This document shows positions 5,353 through 11,886 of a stretch of DNA of 11,886 nucleotides, one piece after another (the first letter of the stretch is position 1; every line of letters begins with the position of its first letter). Under the pieces are notes generated by a model. That model had not been told where the DNA came from, made no database searches, and was given only the letters and a program-made list of their open reading frames with translations. The DNA is from DAOTUL01 sp034437435. Lineage in GTDB: Bacteria; Chloroflexota; Anaerolineae; Aggregatilineales; Phototrophicaceae. The stretch spans positions 1-11,886 of the forward strand of contig CAYQJO010000128.1 in the NCBI GenBank assembly GCA_964417785.1, written 5' to 3'. The translations under genes and the position numbers were made by a program.

Positions 5353-6555
5353 ATGGATTCAGGCACCAAGCAGTCCTCAGGTAGTCGTTCGCCTCTGCTC
5401 GTTCCCGCCCTCATCGGTGCAGCCCTCGCTCTGGTCATCGGTGGTGTTCTCATCGCCCAGTTCGATGATGTCTTCCTGGCGGATCAGGCATCTGCTGAAG
5501 CGGAACAGGTGGACCAGCTTTTCCAGGTCATGCTCGGAATCGGTGGGGCCATTTTCCTGCTGGTTCAGGGGTTATTGCTATTTTCGGTTTTCGCCTTCCG
5601 CAAGCGACAGGGCGATGAGGAGGACGGCGTAACCATTCACGGCAACGTCACTCTGGAACTCATCTGGACGGCTATCCCGGCAGTCATCGTCCTGGTGCTG
5701 GTTATCTACAGTTATCAGGTGTGGACCGACATCCGCGAACCCAAAGACGACGAGATGGTGGTTGAAGTCGTCGGTCGGCGCTTCGCCTGGACCTTCTCAT
5801 ATGAAGACAACCGCGTTGAATCACCCATCAACTCGAATACACTGCACACCTACGTCGGCCAGCCGACCAAGATGGTCATGCACACCGAAGATGTCATTCA
5901 CTCGTTCTGGGTACCGGAAATGCGCATCAAACAGGACCTCCTGCCCGGTCGCACGACCGAAGTCCGCTTCACCCCCATTGCCGTTGATGGTAAAGCCAGC
6001 GAAGATTACCCGCTGCAATACCGGGTTGTCTGCACCGAGTTGTGCGGCAGCGGACACGGCGAAATGTACGCCACCATCTTGATCCATGAGACAGAAGAAG
6101 ATTACCGGACGGCATTCCTCGATCCGGCGGTCGAGACGGTCCTCAACCCGCCAGAAGACCCGGTGGTACGCGGCGGTCAACTGCTGGCATCGGGTGCCTA
6201 CCCCTGCTCCGGCTGCCACGTTCTCGAAGAAGCAGGTGATGGGTTCACCATCGAATGGGCCGGCCTGACGGGCCCGGCATTGGAAGGAGCGGGCGACCGT
6301 GCGCCGACTCGCGTCAGCGGACAGACGGCTGAGGAGTATCTATATATCTCATTGTACGACACAGACGCCTATCTGGTACCCGGCTTTAGCAATCTGATGG
6401 TGCAGTTCCAGGCCGATGACCCGGACGGTGCCAACTACATGCCACATGAGGACGCCCGTGCCATCATCGCCTTCCTCTGTACGCTGACCGACACGGGTGA
6501 ATCGACCTGTGACCTGGATAACCTGGATGCGTTTATGTCCGTTGATGCTGGCTAA
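5353..6555 (+). CDS. ctaC: Cytochrome c oxidase subunit II with fused cytochrome c (caa3-type)
   Basis: A 400-residue protein that takes electrons from cytochrome c and feeds them to subunit I. Hydrophobic segments lie at about 14-36 (possibly an uncleaved signal anchor), 58-81 and 101-123. The cupredoxin domain follows with a complete CuA site: H183, C227, E229, C231, H235 and M238, in 'CTELCGSGHGEM'. A C-terminal cytochrome c domain carries the heme motif CSGCH (285-289). The axial Met is probably M349 in 'NLMVQF', though M363 in 'NYMPHED' is possible. Two further cysteines, C376 and C386, lie in the tail. The length fits fused caa3 subunits. The ATG at 5353 has AAAGG close upstream. It is the first gene of the oxidase operon, 36 nt before subunit I. 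Confidence 0.96.
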   Translation: MDSGTKQSSGSRSPLLVPALIGAALALVIGGVLIAQFDDVFLADQASAEAEQVDQLFQVMLGIGGAIFLLVQGLLLFSVFAFRKRQGDEEDGVTIHGNVTLELIWTAIPAVIVLVLVIYSYQVWTDIREPKDDEMVVEVVGRRFAWTFSYEDNRVESPINSNTLHTYVGQPTKMVMHTEDVIHSFWVPEMRIKQDLLPGRTTEVRFTPIAVDGKASEDYPLQYRVVCTELCGSGHGEMYATILIHETEEDYRTAFLDPAVETVLNPPEDPVVRGGQLLASGAYPCSGCHVLEEAGDGFTIEWAGLTGPALEGAGDRAPTRVSGQTAEEYLYISLYDTDAYLVPGFSNLMVQFQADDPDGANYMPHEDARAIIAFLCTLTDTGESTCDLDNLDAFMSVDAG

Positions 6556-6591
6556 TTTGACTTTTGATGTTAACTGCTTGAGGTGACGTTT

Positions 6592-8301
6592 ATGGCAACA
6601 GCAGCATATCCCCTTGATGGCACACAGGGTGCGGTAAAGCGTCCCGCACTGAGCGAATATCTGCGCTGGTCGGTCGATCACAAGATCATCGGCGTACAGT
6701 ATATAATCACATCGCTGTTCTTTTTCATCATCGCCGGTGCGCTGGCGATGCTCATCCGCTGGGAACTGCTCACCCCTCAACTTGATGTGATGGTGGACGG
6801 TTCGGCCTATAACACGCTGTTCAGCATTCACGGCACCATGATGATCTTCACCTGGATCGTGCCGATGTTCGCCGGGTTGGGCAATTACTTGATCCCGCTT
6901 ATGCTGGGCGCAAAAGACATGGCCTTCCCCTGGCTAAATGCCTTCGCTTTCTGGCTCATCCCGCCGGGTGGTCTGCTGCTCATCCTGGGATGGTTTGTTG
7001 GACCGGCTGAGGCCGGATGGACCTCTTACCCGCCGCTGAGTACACTCTTCAGCCCGGACGGCCAGACCCTATGGGCGCTGGCGATCCATCTGCTCGGTAT
7101 CTCGTCTATTCTGGGTGCCATCAACTTCATCGTCACCATCCGCAACATGCGCCCGGAAAGCATGGGCTGGTTCCAGATGCCGCTGTTTGTGTGGGGTACC
7201 CTGGCGACTTCGATCATCGTGCTGCTGGCGACCCCCTTCCTCGCTGGTGCTGTGACCCTGCTCATCCTGGACCGCGTGGCCGGGACCACGTTCTTTGACG
7301 CCAACAACGGCGGCGATGTGCTGCTGTGGCAGAACGTCTTCTGGTTCTACAGCCATCCGGCGGTGTATATCATGGTGCTGCCCGGTATGGGTGTGCTGAG
7401 TGAGGTGCTGTCGGTCCACGCTCGCAAGCCTATCTTCGGCTACCGCATGATTGCGCTTTCCAGCATGGCGATTGCCCTGATCGGCTTCACTGTGTGGGCG
7501 CATCATATGTTCACCAGCTTGCAGCCAGAACTGCGCATCCCCTTCATGATTACCTCGATGATTATCGCCGTACCCACCGGCATCAAGGTGTTTAGCTGGT
7601 TGGGGACGATCTGGATGGGTAAAATTCGGTTCACCGGGGCCATGCTCTTCGGGTTGGGTTTCCTGTCGATGTTCGTCATCGGCGGCATCAGCGGCGTGAT
7701 GCTGGCGTCTGTCCCGTTGGACATTCATATGCACGACACCTACTTCGTTGTCAGTCATTTCCACTTCGTACTGTATGGCGGCAGCGTATTCGCCATCTAC
7801 GCCGCCATCTATCACTGGTGGCCCAAGATCACCGGGCGTATGCTCGACGAAGGTCTGGCGAAAATTCACTTTGTATTGACCTACCTGGGATTCCTGTTTA
7901 CCTTCTTCCCCATGCACATCCTGGGGATGAGCGGTATGCCGCGCCGGGTGGCCGTTTACGATCCACAGTTCCAGGAATTGAACCAGTTGGTCGGTTTCGC
8001 CTCGTTCGTCCTGGGCATCTCAACCTTTGTGCTGCTGTATAACATGCTCGCCAGCATCTACAGCAAGCGCGTGGCCGGGGCCAACCCCTGGCGGGCGCTC
8101 ACCCTGGAATGGCAGACCAGTTCGCCGCCACCAGCCTATAACTTCGTGGGCGATCCGATCCCCTACGAGGACCCGTATGGCTACGGCACCGACGCATCAG
8201 TCGCCTATCTGGACGCGATGGAAGCGCGGCTCGGCCCATCGTATCCGGACCGGACGATCCATACCACCGAGACCCCGGCCCCAGAGCCAACCGGGGATTA
8301 A
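6592..8301 (+). CDS. ctaD: Cytochrome c oxidase subunit I, A2-type heme-copper oxidase
   Basis: A 569-residue polytopic catalytic subunit that reduces O2 to water and pumps protons. All metal ligands are present: H80 and H391 for low-spin heme a, H389 for the high-spin heme, and H255, H304 and H305 for CuB. Y259 is placed for the His-Tyr crosslink with H255. D-channel entry residues N98, D109 and N116 keep the spacing seen in Paracoccus (N113, D124, N131). K-channel residues T329 and K332 are present. The helix VI motif reads 'YSHPAVY' (253-259): the D-channel Glu of A1 enzymes is Ala260-minus-3, that is A257, and the Tyr-Ser pair is the known A2 signature. The ATG at 6592 follows GAGGTGA by 5 nt; an in-frame GTG at 6583 lies inside that ribosome site and is rejected. 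The polar C-terminal tail starts with 'LEWQTSSPPPAYNF'. Confidence 0.97.
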   Translation: MATAAYPLDGTQGAVKRPALSEYLRWSVDHKIIGVQYIITSLFFFIIAGALAMLIRWELLTPQLDVMVDGSAYNTLFSIHGTMMIFTWIVPMFAGLGNYLIPLMLGAKDMAFPWLNAFAFWLIPPGGLLLILGWFVGPAEAGWTSYPPLSTLFSPDGQTLWALAIHLLGISSILGAINFIVTIRNMRPESMGWFQMPLFVWGTLATSIIVLLATPFLAGAVTLLILDRVAGTTFFDANNGGDVLLWQNVFWFYSHPAVYIMVLPGMGVLSEVLSVHARKPIFGYRMIALSSMAIALIGFTVWAHHMFTSLQPELRIPFMITSMIIAVPTGIKVFSWLGTIWMGKIRFTGAMLFGLGFLSMFVIGGISGVMLASVPLDIHMHDTYFVVSHFHFVLYGGSVFAIYAAIYHWWPKITGRMLDEGLAKIHFVLTYLGFLFTFFPMHILGMSGMPRRVAVYDPQFQELNQLVGFASFVLGISTFVLLYNMLASIYSKRVAGANPWRALTLEWQTSSPPPAYNFVGDPIPYEDPYGYGTDASVAYLDAMEARLGPSYPDRTIHTTETPAPEPTGD

Positions 8302-8319
8302 CACAACTACGGAAAAACG

Positions 8320-8877
8320 ATGAATTTAGTGGAAGAAAACCTCACACAGGAAGAACTTCAGGAGCTACGCAATAAGCGGGCCGGGATGTTCTTTTTCCAG
8401 GTCAGTTGGATCATGGCCTTTGTGTGTATGGTCGTCGTCAACTGGCAGTTGCGCTTCTCGCCCAACTGGAACGCCCCCGATCTCAACTCGATTGATTTCA
8501 TCCTGCCGACGATGGCGACCGCTGCGCTGAGTCTGAGCGTGTATCTCGTCACCCGTGCGGTTGACGCCCTCAAGGTCGGCGCGACTGAGACCTACCGGAC
8601 TCAATGGCTGGCAACGATCATCCTGGGTGCGTTTTTCGTCCTGGTCATGCTTTACGAATGGTTTGCAGTCGCAACCGGAACGCAGTATGCTCAGGTCTTC
8701 CGATTGATGACCGGGTTCCACATGTTTCATGCCATCGTAATCGGCATCTACATGCTGGGGGTCTACGCCAATAGACGCAGCTCGGAGAATTACTGGGCAG
8801 TAGAAGCGGGTGCGCGGTTATGGTACTTCGTCCTGATCGCCTGGCTGTTATTCTACGCCGTTATCTATCTGATTTAA
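8320..8877 (+). CDS. Divergent cytochrome c oxidase subunit III-like protein
   Basis: A 185-residue protein with five predicted membrane helices after a short acidic N-terminus, the layout of short bacterial subunit III. Family cues are 'GMFFFQVSWIMAF' (22-34), 'FRLMTGFHMFHAIVIGIYMLG' near the middle, and the final helix 'LWYFVLIAWLLFYAVIYLI'. Key residues of canonical subunit III are missing: the helix Glu of the 'SE' pair is W30, and the His and Asp of 'WHFVD' are Y169 and L172. It therefore looks like a paralogue of the canonical subunit III encoded 1 kb downstream (9940-10575) rather than the proton-pump-supporting subunit itself. The ATG at 8320 is 18 nt after the subunit I stop, with only a weak ribosome site (GGAAAAA). 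The role in the complex is unknown; a structural or assembly role is a guess. Confidence 0.82.
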   Translation: MNLVEENLTQEELQELRNKRAGMFFFQVSWIMAFVCMVVVNWQLRFSPNWNAPDLNSIDFILPTMATAALSLSVYLVTRAVDALKVGATETYRTQWLATIILGAFFVLVMLYEWFAVATGTQYAQVFRLMTGFHMFHAIVIGIYMLGVYANRRSSENYWAVEAGARLWYFVLIAWLLFYAVIYLI

Positions 8878-8887
8878 GGAGCGATCT

Positions 8888-9928
8888 ATGCAACCAGGAC
8901 TGAATCGCGCCGTACCGATGGGCATTCTCGGCTTTCTAGTCGGCGCATTACTGGTTATTTTACTGCGCGAACTTCAGGGCCTGGACCCTGTATGGGACGC
9001 AGAGGTCGGGTTCATCATGGCGGCCTTCGTCAGCGCCGGGTTCTTCGTCTGGGGCATGGGCGCGTTCGATCCCCGCATGAACCAACACGCACATGAGCCG
9101 GAATTGGACGAACTGGGCATGGTGGTTGTACATGAGGACGAACATCACGAAGAAGAACCCGACGAACCCTTTCGTATTCTGGGGGCAACCCTGTGGCAGA
9201 TCAGCTTTCTCACCATCGCCATGATCGTCATCCTGGCCGCCATGGCGACCTTCCCCAGCGGTCTCAGACTTCAGGTGACCAGCGATCCCGATGCGGCCCG
9301 CGATCAGGTCGGTTATACAACGATGGACCTGCCCATTCTGGGTGAAGATGTGGTCGTCAGCCAGCTTACGATGTTTGTCGGTCTGGTGATCGTCACACTG
9401 CTGTCGCTCGGCGTCATCGGCGGCCTGCTCGCCATCATTTTGACCTTCCTCAACCAGGGTGTTACCGTCTCGAAGGCCAGCCCCAACACACCGTTGAGCG
9501 AGGACGATGCACGCAGCCAGACGAATAAAGACCGGTCTACACAGGGCTTGCTCTCCCTGGGGCTGTACGTGACGGCGGTTGCAGTGCTGTTCTTCGCCCT
9601 CACACTCGTCATCGGTGAACCAGACTGGCTGCCGATCCCGCTGGCGGCGGTCGGCGGTCTGGTAGTGGTCGCCGCCTTCCGCATGACGATCCCGCTGGAA
9701 GTGTTCGCTACCCTCAGCGTTGTGCTTTACTACGTGTTCTACTTCGTGGCAATTGGTCTGGTGCTGCAAAATCCAGCCCTGGTGCGGGTACTCCTGTCGC
9801 TGGTGAACGCTCTGCTCTTCGCCGCCATTATCGTCTATCCCGCCGTCATCCTGCGGGCCGTCGGCAAAGCAGCGGCGTGGCTGCTGCGGATTGTACGCGA
9901 TATTCCGTCGTTCCTGTTTCAGAGATAG
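8888..9928 (+). CDS. Unrecognised polytopic membrane protein in the oxidase operon
   Basis: A 346-residue protein not matched to any family I know. It has about eight hydrophobic segments (near 9-27, 40-60, 97-121, 157-188, 220-242, 248-264, 268-292, 299-324). Between the second and third lies a loop (about 65-94) packed with His, Glu and Asp: H67, H69, H82, H86 and H87 in 'QHAHEPELDE' and 'HEDEHHEEEPDEP', which could bind a metal. A second polar stretch (about 195-218) separates the fourth and fifth segments. No heme motif is present. The ribosome site AAGGAG overlaps the stop codon of the preceding gene (TAAGGAG), implying coupled translation, and the next gene, canonical subunit III, begins 11 nt after it. 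Position inside the operon suggests an accessory subunit or assembly factor, possibly for copper; that is inference. Confidence 0.85.
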   Translation: MQPGLNRAVPMGILGFLVGALLVILLRELQGLDPVWDAEVGFIMAAFVSAGFFVWGMGAFDPRMNQHAHEPELDELGMVVVHEDEHHEEEPDEPFRILGATLWQISFLTIAMIVILAAMATFPSGLRLQVTSDPDAARDQVGYTTMDLPILGEDVVVSQLTMFVGLVIVTLLSLGVIGGLLAIILTFLNQGVTVSKASPNTPLSEDDARSQTNKDRSTQGLLSLGLYVTAVAVLFFALTLVIGEPDWLPIPLAAVGGLVVVAAFRMTIPLEVFATLSVVLYYVFYFVAIGLVLQNPALVRVLLSLVNALLFAAIIVYPAVILRAVGKAAAWLLRIVRDIPSFLFQR

Positions 9929-9939
9929 GAGAACAGTGT

Positions 9940-10575
9940 ATGTCTGAGATGACCGTACCGGGTACTATCCCGACTGTTGAAGAACAGAAGAAACAGGCCC
10001 AGGACAGCGACAACCTTAAATTTGCTATGTGGCTGTATCTCGCCAGCGAGACCATCATCTTCAGCGTGTTCATCGCCGCTTATGCCGTGTTCCGCGTCCA
10101 GCAGCCCGATATCGTGCATGAAATACACGAGTCGCTGGGCATTTCCGGTATCCTGCTGGTGACGTTCAACAGTTTCCTGCTGCTGACCAGCAGTTGGGCG
10201 ATGGTGATGGGTTTGCGCCAGATTCAACGCAACGATGTTCAGGGGTTGATCCGCTGGCTCTCGCTGACCGCACTCCTGGGAACGATCTTCGTCATCCTGC
10301 AATATGTCGAATACAATTCTCTCGGTGCAAAGGGCGTCACCCTGGATTTTTCCCGTGACGAGTTCACCGGCTTCGGTATGCACTTCTACGCGCCGACCGC
10401 GTTCCATGGCGCACACGTTATCATCGGAGTCATCTGGTGCCTGGATGTGATCCGCCGCGCCCGGTTGGGGCGCTACAGCGGGTACAAATATGCCGGTGTC
10501 GAAGTCTTTGGCCTGTACTGGCATTTTGTCGATGTGGTCTGGGTCGTCCTGTTTACCCTCATTTATCTGGTATAG
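9940..10575 (+). CDS. ctaE: Cytochrome c oxidase subunit III
   Basis: A 211-residue membrane protein with five predicted helices, the usual size of short bacterial subunit III. Subunit III binds subunit I and sustains proton pumping in known aa3 oxidases. Family hallmarks are complete: 'LYLASETIIF' with E37 in the first helix, 'FYAPTAFHGAHVIIGV' in the middle, and the last helix 'LYWHFVDVVWVVLFTLIYL' with H195 and D198. The ATG at 9940 is chosen because AGGAGA lies 7 nt upstream and directly follows the previous stop; the frame is open further upstream but that part overlaps the preceding gene. Subunit IV follows after 12 nt. It retains every residue that the paralogue at 8320-8877 has lost, so this is the functional subunit III of the operon. 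Confidence 0.95.
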   Translation: MSEMTVPGTIPTVEEQKKQAQDSDNLKFAMWLYLASETIIFSVFIAAYAVFRVQQPDIVHEIHESLGISGILLVTFNSFLLLTSSWAMVMGLRQIQRNDVQGLIRWLSLTALLGTIFVILQYVEYNSLGAKGVTLDFSRDEFTGFGMHFYAPTAFHGAHVIIGVIWCLDVIRRARLGRYSGYKYAGVEVFGLYWHFVDVVWVVLFTLIYLV

Positions 10576-10587
10576 CGAGCGTAATTT

Positions 10588-11100
10588 ATGGCTGACGAGA
10601 AGAAACTTTCCGACGAANNNNNNNNNNNNNNNNNNNNNNNNNNNNNNNNNNNNNNNNNNNNNNNNNNNNNNNNNNNNNNNNNNNNNNNNNNNNNNNNNNN
10701 NNNNNNNNNNNNNNNNNAGACATTCGGCCAGGGTGTTGATGCCCTTCAGGCAGGGGTGCGCAAGGCAGGAGACACAGCCGATGACGAAGCATGGCGCGAT
10801 CCCCATCACGGCGATACGACCGTATTTATGGGCCGTGAATACAACGTTCCCCTGTATACCAGTGTGTTTTTTGCTCTGGGGGTTCTCACCTTCACAGAAG
10901 TCATGCTGGCCGAATTGATCGCCAGTGACGCCAAAATTCCGCTGCTGCTGGGGATTATGGTCGCTAAAGCGCTCCTGGTCGTCATGTTCTACATGCACCT
11001 CAAAGACGACAACCGCGTGTTCGCCGTCACGCTGGCCGTCCCCGTTGCCTTCGCTACTCTGGCGACTCTTTTCCTGCTGGCAATTCCAACCGGCTACTAG
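10588..11100 (+). CDS. Cytochrome c oxidase subunit IV, interrupted by an assembly gap
   Basis: The 5' end (ATG at 10588, ten codons, charged 'MADEKKLSDE') and the 3' part (from 10718) are separated by 100 N. The 3' part gives a polar acidic segment ('TFGQGVDALQAGVRKAGDTADDEAW') and then three membrane helices. The second ends in 'KALLVVMFYMHLKDD', the signature of prokaryotic subunit IV. The frame happens to be kept across the N run, but the run length is conventional, so the true size is not known and the two ends might even belong to different genes. The reading frame of the 3' part is secure from its helices and its stop at 11100. Subunit IV is a small accessory subunit of aa3/caa3 oxidases. 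It closes the operon, with a terminator hairpin starting 9 nt after the stop codon. Confidence 0.78.
   Translation: MADEKKLSDEXXXXXXXXXXXXXXXXXXXXXXXXXXXXXXXXXXTFGQGVDALQAGVRKAGDTADDEAWRDPHHGDTTVFMGREYNVPLYTSVFFALGVLTFTEVMLAELIASDAKIPLLLGIMVAKALLVVMFYMHLKDDNRVFAVTLAVPVAFATLATLFLLAIPTGY
10618..10717. other. Run of 100 N (scaffold gap)
   Basis: Exactly 100 undetermined bases inside the subunit IV gene, the conventional filler for a gap of unknown length. Sequence just downstream encodes an Ala/Gly/Asp-rich stretch, so a low-complexity or repetitive N-terminal region may have broken the assembly. Confidence 0.98.
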
Positions 11101-11108
11101 ACAACAAA

Positions 11109-11132
11109 AAAGGCACCCGCGTGGGTGCCTTT
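11109..11132. terminator. Intrinsic terminator, probably bidirectional
   Basis: A perfect 10-bp stem, AAAGGCACCC and GGGTGCCTTT, around the 4-nt loop GCGT, lies between two convergent genes. On the plus strand it follows the oxidase operon by 8 nt and is trailed by TTT then GTGATTTT. On the minus strand it follows the gene 11577-11158 and is trailed by an uninterrupted TTTTTT, the stronger terminator orientation. Confidence 0.88.
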
Positions 11133-11157
11133 GTGATTTTCGTTTCGTCGCAACGCA

Positions 11158-11577
11158 CTAGGAAACCGATGCCCGCACCGGCTCCAGGCGGCGATTCATC
11201 ATACCCCGCGCTTCATTGACCGTATCGGTGAAGTAGACATCGTTCAGCGCATCTTTATCCAGCATGCCGAAGGCTTTGGCGACCGTCTTCATCATACCGT
11301 TAGCGCCGACTACGGCAATCGGTCCTTTGCCATTTTCGCTGCTCATTTGCAGCATCTTCCTGGCGTTCTCGCGGGCGGTCACACTGAAGATAGACCCACC
11401 GGGAATAGTCGCACCCTTGCTGATGTCAATGATGGCACCGATTTCGTAATCACGCTTACTGGTAACCGTGCGAATTGTGTCCAGCGTTTCAAACATCTGG
11501 TCCCACGTCCAGTTCTTGTCGAAAGCGCAGAGCATAACGGTTTCTTCAGGATTATCCCAATACAGTTCAATTGACAT
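11158..11577 (-). CDS. Small soluble protein, possibly STAS/SpoIIAA-like, function unknown
   Basis: A 139-residue cytosolic protein without membrane segments or signal peptide. It begins 'MSIELYWDNPEETVMLCAFD' and continues with 'WTWDQMFETLDTI', 'IGAIIDIS', 'PIAVVGANGMM' and 'VYFTDTVNEARGMMNRR'. The alternating strand-helix order and the central 'IDIS' strand resemble the single-domain STAS/SpoIIAA-like fold, but no phosphorylatable Ser can be assigned, so the family is a guess. The ATG at 11577 is preceded on the minus strand by AGAGAGGA at about 9 nt, a good ribosome site. It converges on the oxidase operon, sharing the terminator hairpin, and is divergent from the membrane protein gene at 11684. 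Nothing links its function to the oxidase. Confidence 0.75.
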   Translation of the reverse strand: MSIELYWDNPEETVMLCAFDKNWTWDQMFETLDTIRTVTSKRDYEIGAIIDISKGATIPGGSIFSVTARENARKMLQMSSENGKGPIAVVGANGMMKTVAKAFGMLDKDALNDVYFTDTVNEARGMMNRRLEPVRASVS

Positions 11578-11651
11578 TAGCCAGTTTCCTCTCTATTTAC
11601 GTGAGGAGCATAGCGAGACAAGCTTATGGCTGGCTCAATCCATTCTGAGAG

Positions 11652-11657
11652 TATAAT
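11652..11657 (+). promoter_or_regulatory. -10 element candidate (TATAAT)
   Basis: A perfect TATAAT lies 26 nt before the ATG at 11684, in the 106-nt gap between divergent genes. No good -35 is seen at the proper distance, and there is no TG extension. Confidence 0.42.
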
Positions 11658-11683
11658 GAAGGCGTATCTTTAAGGCGGTACTC

Positions 11684-11886
11684 ATGAGCAGCATCACACA
11701 ACAGGTTGACCAGAAGCGATTCGCGGTCTTCATGCTCATCTTCGTCGCCGGGACCGCACTCAGTCTGATTTTGCCACCCCCATTTTCGACTCTCACCCTC
11801 GGTCTGGTGGTGTTCGGATCGCCGCTGATCGTTGTGGGCGCAGACACCTATCGGGGGCTGCTATCGCGACTCACCACGCCCTTGCC
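11684..11886 (+). CDS. Membrane protein, partial (runs off the right edge)
   Basis: An open frame of 67 full codons from the ATG at 11684 with no stop before the window ends. After a short polar N-terminus ('MSSITQQVDQKRF') there are two hydrophobic stretches, about 14-30 and 35-52 ('LTLGLVVFGSPLIVVG'), so it is probably a polytopic membrane protein. AAGGCGG lies 5 nt before the ATG, and a TATAAT is further upstream. No family is recognised from this fragment. Confidence 0.68.
   Translation, partial: MSSITQQVDQKRFAVFMLIFVAGTALSLILPPPFSTLTLGLVVFGSPLIVVGADTYRGLLSRLTTPL

Noticed and set aside
6583..6591. Earlier GTG start for subunit I
   Set aside because: The GTG is part of the GAGGTGA ribosome site that serves the ATG at 6592.
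7069..7917. 282-codon minus-strand frame opposite subunit I
   Set aside because: Composition is His/Gln/Asp/Gly-rich, as expected from the antisense of hydrophobic codons; the plus strand encodes a certain subunit I.
8960..9769. 269-codon minus-strand frame opposite the unknown membrane protein
   Set aside because: The antisense product is Gln/His/Glu/Arg-rich low-complexity sequence; the plus strand has coherent membrane segments, a ribosome site and operon spacing.
9919..10998. Long minus-strand frame crossing the N run
   Set aside because: It is antisense to subunits III and IV and is only kept open by undetermined bases.
1..11886. tRNA, rRNA, CRISPR arrays, insertion sequences or attachment sites
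   Set aside because: I saw no cloverleaf-type sequence, no regularly spaced repeats, no transposase-like protein and no terminal inverted repeats.

Overview
The window looks like a piece of a mid-to-high-GC bacterial chromosome, most likely a member of the Chloroflexota (Anaerolineae-like), probably from a metagenome or draft scaffold. The lineage call is an inference. It rests on the A2-type caa3 oxidase, the RskA-type anti-sigma factor, a Pro/Thr-rich multi-LysM secreted protein and the style of the small hypothetical proteins. A run of 100 N (10618-10717) marks a scaffold gap of unknown true length.

Left part (1-4061): a membrane protein with a PH-like domain (61-636, +) converges on and overlaps a minus-strand block of three genes. 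In transcription order these are an ECF sigma factor (2890-2315), its RskA-like anti-sigma factor (2272-1535) and a YitT-family membrane protein (1501-611). Back to back with the sigma gene is a secreted four-LysM protein (2964-4031, +). The 73-nt gap between them holds two extended -10 promoters that face outward and abut each other.

Middle (4062-5352): two minus-strand genes, a small single-pass membrane protein (5022-4753) and a HEAT-repeat protein (4679-4062). They are followed by an AT-rich 330-nt intergenic region with a clear promoter for the small membrane protein, a candidate promoter for the oxidase operon and a CRP/FNR-like palindrome.

Right part (5353-11100): a tightly packed plus-strand operon for an aa3/caa3-type terminal oxidase. 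The order is subunit II with a fused cytochrome c, subunit I (A2-type, YSHPAVY motif), a divergent subunit III-like protein, an unrecognised protein of about eight membrane segments with a His/acidic loop, canonical subunit III, and subunit IV interrupted by the N run. Together the recognised subunits would pass electrons from a soluble or bound cytochrome c through the fused heme c and CuA to heme a and the heme a3-CuB centre, reducing O2 and pumping protons. A strong hairpin at 11109-11132 ends the operon and probably also the convergent small gene 11577-11158. A last membrane-protein gene (11684 onward) runs off the right edge.

The parts most worth following up are the unknown protein at 8888-9928 together with the degenerate subunit III paralogue beside it, and the divergent sigma/LysM promoter pair.
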